Assembly (NCBI GenBank): GCA_024689605.1
Contig: JAILDD010000206.1
Coordinates: 1 to 7,007 of the forward strand
Source of the DNA: Lachnospiraceae bacterium
Lineage (GTDB): Bacteria > Bacillota_A > Clostridia > Lachnospirales > Lachnospiraceae
DNA: 7,007 nucleotides
Direction: 5' to 3'
Shown: piece by piece, positions 1-6,218 of the stretch
How the letters are laid out: every line of letters begins with the position of its first letter
How positions within the stretch are numbered: the stretch's first letter is position 1
Notes under the pieces: generated by a model
The model's database searches: none
What the model saw: only the letters and a program-made list of their open reading frames with translations
What the model was told of the DNA's origin: nothing
Translations under genes and position numbers: made by a program

Positions 1-92
1 ACCATATACTGGAATTCACCGCTTGTTTATCTGCTTACGGAGAGGGCCGGAAGATAAAGTAAGTTATGAGGCAGGATGCTTGCCGTATCATT

Positions 93-100
93 AGGGGGAG
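93..100 (+). promoter_or_regulatory. Ribosome binding site for the zinc-ribbon gene
   Basis: AGGGGGAG lies 3 nt before the ATG at 104. It is the only purine-rich site nearby and selects this start over the ATG at 66, which is in another frame and lacks such a site. The spacing is short if GGAG is the pairing core, but normal if AGGGGG pairs. Confidence 0.6.
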
Positions 101-103
101 AAA

Positions 104-1231
104 ATGTATTGTACTAACTGTGGAAAAGAAATCGCTGACGGTTCGGTTTTTTGCAGACACTGCGGAGAGCAGATCGGTGATGACAAGACTGTTTATGTTG
201 TCAAGGATGATGCGAATTCAGAGCTTAAGAAGATTGCTGCCAGCAATTATGTTAAAAGCAGCGCTGCACCCCAAAAGTCAATTCTGCCAATTATCATTGT
301 AGGAGTCGTTGCGGCTGTGATGATTGCCATGGCTGTAGCGCTGGGCGTGCTTATTATCAGGGACCGTGCAAGGAGCGAAAGTACTGAGATAAGCGAAACG
401 CTGCCTGACGGTGACGCTGATACCCCTGATACTCCTGCGGATCCGGCATCTGCAGAACCGGCAGAAGAGGATACCACAGGAACTGCCGACAGCACTCCGG
501 AAGGTGCGGATGGTGCCCTGACGGTCAGCGTGATAGGTGCAAATGAAACGGGCAGTCTGGAGGGGGCAATGCTTCAGCTGAAGCGGGAAGACTATGAAGA
601 ATTTGCCGAAACCGATAATGCCGGACATGCTTTTTTCACAGGTATAGTTCCCGGAGTATATAAAATAAAATGTACTGCAGACGGATATTATGAGAACCAG
701 CTTGAAATAGAGATTACGGATACGGATACTGAGCCGGTTGTGCCCATGATCCCGGTGGTAACAGGCGATGATGCCTTTGTGTACCTTACTTGGAAGGGCT
801 CTCATGATCTGGATCTCTGCGCGTTCAATACAGAGATTCAGGAATATGTAAATATTGGACATCCGGCTGACAGCGTTGGCAACGTATTTCTTTATGCGGA
901 TCACGGTGCAGATATGCCATATGAAGTGATCTATATCCATGATACGGGGGACAGTGTTACAAAGACTTTTTTCGTGACGGAGGCCAAGAATGCCAGGGAA
1001 GGCCAGCCCTCAACCATGGAGGCAGATGGTGTTACCATAAAGATATATGACAAGACCGGCCTTGCTTATTCAAGCACAGCCCGTGTTGACGAAACGGCTG
1101 CGCTCTGGTGTCCTTGTTACTGCTATGCGGGTAAGTTCTATGACCAGCAGGAGTATATATATGATGTACAACATGATGAACAGTATGAATGGATAAGCTT
1201 CGAAGAAAAGGATGCCTATACAGGCAATTGA
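104..1231 (+). CDS. Zinc-ribbon, single-pass membrane protein with extracytoplasmic beta-sandwich domains
   Basis: The 375-residue product starts with a zinc ribbon (C3-x2-C6 and C17-x2-C20), each pair followed by Gly as in the zinc-ribbon families common in Firmicutes. One hydrophobic helix spans about residues 60-85 and is followed by RDRAR, so the positive-inside rule is ambiguous, but a cytoplasmic ribbon and an outside C-terminus is the usual arrangement. Residues 97-137 form an acidic Pro/Thr/Ala/Asp linker. Residues 138-215 resemble a carboxypeptidase-regulatory or SpaA-like beta-sandwich (GVYKIKCTADGYY). Residues 222-375 contain LTWKGSHDLDL, which recalls the DLD motif of DUF2135/YfaP-like domains; this is an inference by eye. 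A late Cys cluster, WCPCYC (336-340), is notable. The start is supported by a G-rich Shine-Dalgarno (AGGGGGAG, 93-100) only 3 nt before ATG. A cytoplasmic metal-binding head coupled to an extracytoplasmic binding module is plausible; the actual function is unknown. Confidence 0.9.
   Translation: MYCTNCGKEIADGSVFCRHCGEQIGDDKTVYVVKDDANSELKKIAASNYVKSSAAPQKSILPIIIVGVVAAVMIAMAVALGVLIIRDRARSESTEISETLPDGDADTPDTPADPASAEPAEEDTTGTADSTPEGADGALTVSVIGANETGSLEGAMLQLKREDYEEFAETDNAGHAFFTGIVPGVYKIKCTADGYYENQLEIEITDTDTEPVVPMIPVVTGDDAFVYLTWKGSHDLDLCAFNTEIQEYVNIGHPADSVGNVFLYADHGADMPYEVIYIHDTGDSVTKTFFVTEAKNAREGQPSTMEADGVTIKIYDKTGLAYSSTARVDETAALWCPCYCYAGKFYDQQEYIYDVQHDEQYEWISFEEKDAYTGN
1203..1226 (-). terminator. 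Possible weak intrinsic terminator of the GGDEF gene, inside the end of the zinc-ribbon gene
   Basis: Read on the minus strand, a 5-bp stem (TGCCT/AGGCA, loop of 4) occupies 1213-1226, beginning 7 nt after the GGDEF stop codon. It is followed by the pyrimidine tract TCCTTTTCTT (1203-1212). The stem is short and the tract is not pure T, so this is only a weak candidate. It lies within the last codons of the convergent gene because just 2 bp separate the two stops. On the plus strand the same hairpin has no T-rich tail. Confidence 0.3.
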
Positions 1232-1233
1232 TG

Positions 1234-3000
1234 TTACCGAAGGAACTGGCCGTGCTTTAGCTTGTACTGTTTCTTATTTTCGTACATCAGGGAATCGGCT
1301 TTTTTCTCAGCGTCCGTAATGCTTATGCCGTTTCCGGCGTATGCACTTCCGGCAGCAATGTACATGTGGATATCCAGTCCGGAGTTTTTATCAAACTCGG
1401 CTTCTTCTTTTTCCAGCTGTTCAATGGACTTTTCAAAAAACTCCTCTGTGGCAGTTTCGGTTCCTTCCATTATTACCACAAATTCATCGCCGCCGGTTCG
1501 GAAGCATTTGCATTCTGAACCGAAGGCTTTTTGCAGGGCTGTAGCAGCACCCTTGATATACTTGTCGCCGGCAGTGTGGCCGCAGTTGTCGTTTACGCTT
1601 TTCAGACAGTTCAGGTCAAACATTCCGATCCTCACGCCGGGGATTTCTTCATTTGCTATTTTTTCGAACAGGTCACTTTCATATTTAATGAATGCGGCAC
1701 GGTTACCTATCTCTGTCAGAGCATCGATGTAAGCAATCCTGTTTACTATCTCGAACTCATTGCTTTTCCGTATGTTTTCCATCATCAGACTGATGGATTT
1801 TATTATCAGAGTGATGATGAAGAACAGCAGGCCTATGCGCATGAATCTGTTGACATCTGCAGTATGGTGTTTATGTCCGAAGTCATAAAGGCAGACATCC
1901 AGCACTGCGGTCAGGCTGAATACTGCGAAGGATATGTAGACAAATATGTTTGGATTTTTTTTCTGCTCTTTTTTGTACCTGATGGCATCCTTTACCAGCA
2001 TCACTACAATGACAGCGATGATCACTGCATCTATCAGGTGGATAAAAGGCAGTAATGAATGATAATCAGCTACTCCTATGGAAGTGAGGATGATGCAGAA
2101 CGATGTCATTACACAGATGATATCGAAAACTATCGCATTGTATTTTTTATTTGGCTTCATCATGATGCAGTTCACATAGCAGAAACCGGGGTAGGGAAGA
2201 AGCATCTGGACCAGATAGGATATGCTGTGCCATAGCTCTGAATTGCCCACCATGAACTGCATGAAAAGTGTTTCGCTTAGTGTCAGGAGTCCGGTCAGTA
2301 TGCCTATCATTCCGAGATATATGAAGCCGCTGGAAATGCTGGCTCTTGAAACTGCTGCCAGTATAAATGACACAATACCAAACAATATTATCAGAAGGCT
2401 TATGATGAATGCCAGCATGTGGCTGCGGATAAACTCTGCACTGAAAGTGCTGCCGTCGCCTACATAGAATATGTCTATATAACAGTTCTTGTCGGGATAT
2501 AGATATTTAAGCTTTAGAGTGATCTCTTTTCCTGCCGGATCCTCCGGAAGCGTGATATGATGAAAGCTGCTTCCGTAGGATACCCCTGACAATCTGGATA
2601 TTTCAGGCATGAAGCGGTCTGCTTCTTTTCCATCAATATACATTATATATGCCAGGTTTCTTGACCTGAAATTCAGTGAAGAGGCTGAGGGGGTGTTCTC
2701 GGGGATTTTTTTTGTAATAATGATATAACCGTCACCGTTCTGATAATTAATCAGATTGTCCTCTGTGCTTACGTATGCACCGTTTTCAAGCTGCCAGTCA
2801 TCACCAAAGAACAGCTGGTCGTCTTCGTTAAATGCAACATAATCGCTTTTGGAGGGGATAAATGCGATGAAAGATACAATAACTGCAACAGCGAAAAGTA
2901 TAAAGATCACATTATACTTTTTTTCTGTGGACACATTTTCTGCTTTTCCTGCGGTATTGTTATTTCTCATATGACTGTATCTGTGACTATATCGCGACAA
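1234..3000 (-). CDS. Membrane diguanylate cyclase: extracytoplasmic domain, 7TM region, GGDEF
   Basis: The 588-residue product probably makes cyclic di-GMP from two GTP at the inner face of the membrane. TM helix 1 is at about 30-48. Residues 50-190 form an extracytoplasmic beta-rich domain. Seven hydrophobic helices follow at about 195-217, 223-245, 258-280, 286-308, 316-336, 351-371 and 386-406, the layout of 7TMR-DISM-type receptors. A short linker leads to the GGDEF domain (about 424-588), with DALTEIGNR at its entry, metal-binding D462 in FDLN, the N/D and GH-x2-GD substrate motifs (470-479), and an intact GGDEF at 503-507. The inhibitory RxxD I-site, expected at 494-497, reads GSEC and is absent, so product inhibition at that site is unlikely. 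The listed 5' end is a TTG codon. An in-frame ATG at 2968-2970 (residue 11) is an equally good or better start; neither has a clear Shine-Dalgarno. The ligand is unknown. Confidence 0.93.
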   Translation of the reverse strand: MSRYSHRYSHMRNNNTAGKAENVSTEKKYNVIFILFAVAVIVSFIAFIPSKSDYVAFNEDDQLFFGDDWQLENGAYVSTEDNLINYQNGDGYIIITKKIPENTPSASSLNFRSRNLAYIMYIDGKEADRFMPEISRLSGVSYGSSFHHITLPEDPAGKEITLKLKYLYPDKNCYIDIFYVGDGSTFSAEFIRSHMLAFIISLLIILFGIVSFILAAVSRASISSGFIYLGMIGILTGLLTLSETLFMQFMVGNSELWHSISYLVQMLLPYPGFCYVNCIMMKPNKKYNAIVFDIICVMTSFCIILTSIGVADYHSLLPFIHLIDAVIIAVIVVMLVKDAIRYKKEQKKNPNIFVYISFAVFSLTAVLDVCLYDFGHKHHTADVNRFMRIGLLFFIITLIIKSISLMMENIRKSNEFEIVNRIAYIDALTEIGNRAAFIKYESDLFEKIANEEIPGVRIGMFDLNCLKSVNDNCGHTAGDKYIKGAATALQKAFGSECKCFRTGGDEFVVIMEGTETATEEFFEKSIEQLEKEEAEFDKNSGLDIHMYIAAGSAYAGNGISITDAEKKADSLMYENKKQYKLKHGQFLR

Positions 3001-3026
3001 TTTTCGTACTGTTCGCTAATGCACAT

Positions 3027-3035
3027 ATTTTAACA
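3027..3035 (-). promoter_or_regulatory. Candidate extended -10 promoter of the GGDEF gene
   Basis: On the minus strand TGT-TAAAAT forms an extended -10 element (TGn at 3033-3035, hexamer at 3027-3032). The predicted start of transcription near 3020 gives a leader of about 20 nt to the TTG codon or 50 nt to the ATG at 2970. The -35 position (about 3050-3055, AACCCC) does not match consensus, which is tolerated by extended -10 promoters. Confidence 0.4.
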
Positions 3036-3054
3036 CAAAAAACTGGTTCGGGGT

Positions 3055-3089
3055 TATTTCTTTCCCTATTTATGACGATACAAGAAATA
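3055..3089. repeat. 8-bp inverted repeat in the divergent intergenic region
   Basis: TATTTCTT (3055-3062) and its exact reverse complement AAGAAATA (3082-3089) are separated by 19 bp. They lie between the GGDEF gene and the divergently oriented coiled-coil gene, just upstream of the GGDEF promoter candidate. This could be a regulator-binding site or a chance AT-rich dyad. Confidence 0.35.
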
Positions 3090-3111
3090 GAGTATTTGTC
3101 TTATCCTAATG

Positions 3112-3127
3112 CTGAAAAGGATTTCAG
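3112..3127 (+). other. Small perfect hairpin in the leader of the coiled-coil gene
   Basis: CTGAAA (3112-3117) and TTTCAG (3122-3127) form a 6-bp stem around the 4-nt loop AGGA. It ends 12 nt before the Shine-Dalgarno of the next gene. No T-run follows, so it is not a terminator. It may stabilise the leader or mean nothing. Confidence 0.3.
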
Positions 3128-3139
3128 TGTCGGCTACAC

Positions 3140-3145
3140 GGAGGT
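3140..3145 (+). promoter_or_regulatory. Ribosome binding site deciding the coiled-coil gene start
   Basis: GGAGGT lies 8 nt before the ATG at 3154 and 11 nt before a second tandem ATG at 3157. Spacing favours the first ATG, giving a protein beginning Met-Met. Confidence 0.75.
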
Positions 3146-3153
3146 AGTGATCT

Positions 3154-4239
3154 ATGATGAGACTAAGCAGCACTTCTTTATATCAATTTACGGATTTTTC
3201 ATCAGGATATAGTTCCGGAAGGTCATTTTGTAATTCAGCTAAGGCGGCTGGGAAAGTGGGGCAGCCTGATTTTTTTGTGCGTCAAAAGGAAGCTGCAGAG
3301 GCTGAAAAAACGCAGGAATCCAGTCATATGCATAAAATCATTCGCGAATTAAAGCGAAATAGGGAAAATGACATTGAAAACACTCAAGAAAAATTAAATG
3401 AAAACTTAATTACGCATGGAAAAACAGGCAATAATGATAAAAAGGAAAAAGTCAAATCAAGAACTAACTATAATTATAAAGAGGTGGCAGGGAAAATACA
3501 GCGTGCCAAGACCTCTGTAAGTGCCGGACAGGCTGTGATATCCGCAAAGAGGAAAGTGGTGGAGATCAAACGGAAGATATCCGCGGGAGACGGTGATGCA
3601 GAGGATCTTCAACTGGCGCTAACCCATGCAAAACGCATGGAAATGGCGGCAAGGAAGAAAAAGCACCATCTGGAGCTAGAAGAAATTGCAGCAAATAACA
3701 TACAGAGGGACGAAAATGCCAGCCGGCAGGAGGAGACAGTAAAGGCTATTAAAGATTCGCTGGTGAATGCCGGTGAAGAAGCTGTTTCAAAGCAGGAAGA
3801 TGAGATTTTTGAGGAACGCGAAGCTTTAGCAGAGGAAGTGGCTGAATGTACCGCTGAGGCCCCGGAGGCTTTTTCCGAGGATATGGTTTCCGATTTAAAC
3901 GAGATGATCTCCCGGATGGATGAGGAGACGCTGGAAGAACTGGAAAAAGCTATGGAGTTTTTTGAAGATATGGAAATCCTGGATCCTCATATGACCAGGG
4001 AGGATCTGGACGGCCTGAAGCGTAAACACCGTGTGGAAGAACAGAAGGCGATGTTAAAGGCTGACATGGATTATCTTAAGGGGATGATAAAACACCAGAT
4101 GAACAGGAGTGATGCTGCAATGGGGATAAAGGGAAATGTATCCGGATTTGATGCAGCGTTTTCCTCAGGGAAATTTTCAGCTGCTGGCATGATAACATCG
4201 GCTGATTCTGTATTCGCAGGAATTGATGTGCAGGTGTGA
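3154..4239 (+). CDS. Highly charged coiled-coil protein of unknown function
   Basis: The 361-residue product has no TM segment or signal peptide and should be cytoplasmic. Four regions are visible. Residues 1-45 are Ser/Gly/Phe-rich. Residues 46-105 are a Lys/Asn/Glu-rich, low-complexity stretch. Residues 106-185 are a strongly basic helical core (NYNYKEVAGKIQRAKTS, then KRKVVEIKRK and HAKRMEMAARKKKHH). Residues 186-315 are acidic and helical, with EEETLEELEKAMEFFEDME-like heptads and a LDPHMTREDLDGLKRKHR segment. The last 40 residues are again Gly/Ser/Ala/Phe-rich. The core has the regularity of a conserved family, and I believe similar hypothetical proteins occur in other Lachnospiraceae, but I cannot name a domain or function. 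It stands alone: divergent from the GGDEF gene and convergent with the next one. The DNA encoding residues about 70-109 is markedly AT-rich. A scaffold or nucleic-acid-associated role would suit the charge pattern, but this is speculation. Confidence 0.88.
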   Translation: MMRLSSTSLYQFTDFSSGYSSGRSFCNSAKAAGKVGQPDFFVRQKEAAEAEKTQESSHMHKIIRELKRNRENDIENTQEKLNENLITHGKTGNNDKKEKVKSRTNYNYKEVAGKIQRAKTSVSAGQAVISAKRKVVEIKRKISAGDGDAEDLQLALTHAKRMEMAARKKKHHLELEEIAANNIQRDENASRQEETVKAIKDSLVNAGEEAVSKQEDEIFEEREALAEEVAECTAEAPEAFSEDMVSDLNEMISRMDEETLEELEKAMEFFEDMEILDPHMTREDLDGLKRKHRVEEQKAMLKADMDYLKGMIKHQMNRSDAAMGIKGNVSGFDAAFSSGKFSAAGMITSADSVFAGIDVQV

Positions 4240-4293
4240 GGATACAGAGGCTTCTGAAGCCGGGGAAGGTGTTACTGTGGAAGGGAGAAGTTA

Positions 4294-4905
4294 TTAGTAC
4301 TCACTGAGTATAAGCTTCACCATCTCATTTCTTTCTTTCGGCACATCTGCGCCGCAGATCCGTCTGGGCTCGTCAGCCCTGTGCTTTATCACATTTTCGA
4401 TGGTCATATCAAAACTTTCGGGGAATGCCCATAATGCATGGTCAATATTCATCTGCTGTCTGAAAAGCTCTGCCTGTTCCTGGGCCTGGTCCAGGAGCTG
4501 CAGGAACTGGGGATAGCGGGCGGCATCTTCCCTGTCGATTTTAATATCTGAAATTGATGAACCGCTGTGTTTAATTCCGAATTTTACGGCGAGATCCATC
4601 AGGACTGTCTTGTAGGACATATCGAATATCCGGTCACAGGTATCCCGGTCTATGCGAAAACGGTCCATTGCGGCCACCACGTCAAAAAGTTTTAATGAAT
4701 CAAAATCTTCTGAACCTTTGAAAACGAGTTTGCTGCATACCGGGCCGTGGTCATCCGGTGAAAAACTGTCAGGTTTGTTGTACCTGGTCAGTATCCATTC
4801 GACTTCATCTATGTCAAAACGGATTTTTGAAAGATCCAGGAGGGTAGGTCCCCCGGGAATATCTTCTATATATTTCAGTTTTTCTTTTGCTTCGCTGATT
4901 GTCAT
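4294..4905 (-). CDS. Small soluble orphan protein, function unknown
   Basis: The 203-residue product has no TM helix, signal peptide or catalytic motif that I recognise. It is mainly acidic and helical. It opens with MTISEAKEKLKYIEDIPGG, contains an aromatic and acidic section at 29-75 (FDIDEVEWIL, then KLFDVV), a Gln-rich helix at 132-152 (FLQLLDQAQEQAELFRQQ), and ends in KLILSEY followed by two TAA codons. Three cysteines (57, 90, 184) are scattered, giving no obvious metal site. The start is well supported: GGAAGGA (4911-4917) lies 5 nt before the ATG. It has its own -10-like promoter element, so it is probably monocistronic. The ordered codon use and the ribosome binding site argue for a real gene; the role cannot be inferred from its neighbours. 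Confidence 0.82.
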   Translation of the reverse strand: MTISEAKEKLKYIEDIPGGPTLLDLSKIRFDIDEVEWILTRYNKPDSFSPDDHGPVCSKLVFKGSEDFDSLKLFDVVAAMDRFRIDRDTCDRIFDMSYKTVLMDLAVKFGIKHSGSSISDIKIDREDAARYPQFLQLLDQAQEQAELFRQQMNIDHALWAFPESFDMTIENVIKHRADEPRRICGADVPKERNEMVKLILSEY

Positions 4906-4934
4906 AGTTTTCCTTCCGGTGGCTGATATTTGTA

Positions 4935-4940
4935 ATTATA
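4935..4940 (-). promoter_or_regulatory. Candidate -10 element for the orphan gene
   Basis: A perfect TATAAT on the minus strand sits about 30 nt before the ATG at 4905, giving a leader of about 23 nt. The -35 position with 17-bp spacing reads AATCTA, which is poor. The element lies within an 18-bp dyad, 4927-4944, with one mismatched pair. The 82-bp gap before this gene holds no convincing terminator for the upstream DUF5050 gene. Confidence 0.38.
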
Positions 4941-4987
4941 AATACATACTGCGGCTATAGATTACGGATGTTTTGCTGCTTGCCTGT

Positions 4988-6055
4988 TTACTGTGTGGCA
5001 ATAACAGCGCTTGCAGCCTGGTCAAAGTTGGTAACGTTTACCGATCCGTTTGTGGGTGTTCTGTATATAGGCACATCGCTGCCGAAATCCCTGAAATAAA
5101 CATAATCGGAGGTGATGCTTATATTCCTGTGGACACCCATGCGTACTGTCTCCATACCGCTTCCGTCAGTATGAATCCTTTTCAGGGCGTATCCCTCAGG
5201 GTCATCAGCTACAACGGTCTGATAGTAGATCCAGTCATAGTACTGATTGAAACTGTCGCATCTTTCATCTGCAATGGTAAAAATGCTGCCGTCGCCCAGA
5301 TTGTATGCTTTCAGATGATAATCGTCATTGGAATCAAGATAATAAACCATCTGTCCGTCAACTATCGGCAGGTACATGCGCTCTGTGGAGACTTCATTTG
5401 TGGAGCCGAATACAGGATCCATGGTATTAAGGGTGCCGGTGGTCTGATTGTCGGAGTAATACATCTGTCCGCTGTAGTAGCATCCGATCTTGGGATGGCC
5501 TGACATGAGGGTCACGGGATCGCCGCCTGCTATGGCTATGCTGTTGACTGTTATTTTGGCATTGCCGTCATCCTTTTCATCTTCTGAAAAGCAGGTATAT
5601 ATAATATTGTTGCCGGCGAGCATCATTCCGTCACTGGTTACATCGGTAAGCAGGTTATTATTTGAATGATGGGTATCATAGCGGTAGATTCCCCGGCCCC
5701 GGCGGACATATCCGAGACCTGTCTTGTCGGCGGCTGTATCGGTATAGTAGTAGACGTAGCCGTTTGCTGCGCATATAAAGGTTGCATTTCCTTCTGACAG
5801 TTTTTTGCATTCGCCGCTTGCCGCATCCATTACATAGAGTTTTCCGGAATCATAGCTGTTCGAAAAATAAATCTTGCCGTCGGATTCACAGAAAAGTCCG
5901 CCGTTGTACAGGTTGCCCGCAGTATTTCCTGCGGTCATGGGATCATTGGGGGGGATCTGTTTCTGCTTTCCGCCGATTATCCTTATGGCAGCTATTATGG
6001 CAATGAGAATGACTATTATGCTGACAGCGATAACTATGCGTAATTTTTTTCCCAT
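4988..6055 (-). CDS. Membrane-anchored DUF5050 protein, probable seven-bladed beta-propeller
   Basis: The 355-residue product has an N-terminal membrane anchor (KK at 3-4, hydrophobic 6-27) and then an extracytoplasmic domain. NLYNGGLFCESDGKIYF (48-64) is the characteristic DUF5050 opening. Seven strand motifs of the form G/N-x-[IVM]-Y-[YF] begin near residues 60, 99, 149, 196, 234, 273 and 316, spaced 38-50 apart. Each is followed by a second strand such as GKLYVMD, RGIYRYD, YHLKAYN or VPIYRTP, ending in a Gly turn. This periodicity suggests a seven-bladed propeller. Proteins of this kind often bind a ligand or partner at the cell surface; the ligand is unknown and no catalytic residues are apparent. 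The start is firm: AGGAG (6061-6065) lies 5 nt before the ATG. The gene follows nrdG in the same direction after 201 bp but has its own strong promoter candidate. Confidence 0.92.
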   Translation of the reverse strand: MGKKLRIVIAVSIIVILIAIIAAIRIIGGKQKQIPPNDPMTAGNTAGNLYNGGLFCESDGKIYFSNSYDSGKLYVMDAASGECKKLSEGNATFICAANGYVYYYTDTAADKTGLGYVRRGRGIYRYDTHHSNNNLLTDVTSDGMMLAGNNIIYTCFSEDEKDDGNAKITVNSIAIAGGDPVTLMSGHPKIGCYYSGQMYYSDNQTTGTLNTMDPVFGSTNEVSTERMYLPIVDGQMVYYLDSNDDYHLKAYNLGDGSIFTIADERCDSFNQYYDWIYYQTVVADDPEGYALKRIHTDGSGMETVRMGVHRNISITSDYVYFRDFGSDVPIYRTPTNGSVNVTNFDQAASAVIATQ

Positions 6056-6212
6056 ATGGTCTCCTTTCCTGTATGTAAGGAATGTCTTGCTGACTGATAG
6101 GAAAATATTGAATTTTCCGTTGTAACTATTCAGGACAAAAAACTTGTTGTCACGAGAGCAATAAAAAGTAAATTCAGCAGTGATAGCTCATAAAGGAAAT
6201 ACTGCTTCGTAT
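6056..6212 (-). promoter_or_regulatory. Long 5' leader of the DUF5050 gene with several possible hairpins
   Basis: If transcription starts near 6212, the mRNA has an untranslated leader of about 157 nt. Four stems are visible: AGCAGT/ACTGCT (6176-6181 with 6201-6206, loop 19), GACAA/TTGTC (6134-6138 with 6147-6151, loop 8), GGAAAAT/ATTTTCC (6100-6106 with 6112-6118, loop 5) and TTCCT/AGGAA (6066-6070 with 6078-6082, loop 7). The last ends directly against the AGGAG ribosome binding site. I recognise no known riboswitch class, and no intrinsic terminator with a T-run is evident. Coordinates depend on the predicted promoter. Confidence 0.4.
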
Positions 6213-6218
6213 ACTATA

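Noticed and set aside
1..62. Possible 3' tail of an upstream gene at the left edge
   Set aside because: All three plus-strand frames are open from base 1, to stops at 55-57, 60-62 and 92-94, so no frame can be chosen from so little sequence.
278..940. A 220-codon open frame on the minus strand opposite the zinc-ribbon gene
   Set aside because: It is antisense to a gene with clear domains and a ribosome binding site, and its product has no recognisable domain or low-complexity logic; it is a shadow frame.
1531..2055. A 174-codon plus-strand frame opposite the GGDEF gene
   Set aside because: It mirrors the well-supported GGDEF coding region and has no domain or Shine-Dalgarno of its own.
3069..3107. 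Sigma-A promoter for the coiled-coil gene
   Set aside because: Pairs such as TTATGA-N17-TATTTG (3070-3098) or TACAAG-N17-TATCCT (3079-3107) match consensus too poorly to call.
4249..4261. GGCTT-CTG-AAGCC palindrome after the coiled-coil gene as a terminator
   Set aside because: The stem has 5 bp and no T-run follows on either strand. A second small palindrome (TACTC-ACT-GAGTA, 4298-4310) has the same problem.
4973..5503. A 176-codon plus-strand frame opposite the DUF5050 gene
   Set aside because: It lies antisense to a strong family match; the protein shows no recognisable features.
6134..6151. GACAA/TTGTC hairpin as an intrinsic terminator of the nrdDG operon
   Set aside because: The stem is 5 bp and AT-rich, its T-run lies in the loop rather than after the stem, and it is downstream of the next gene's promoter.
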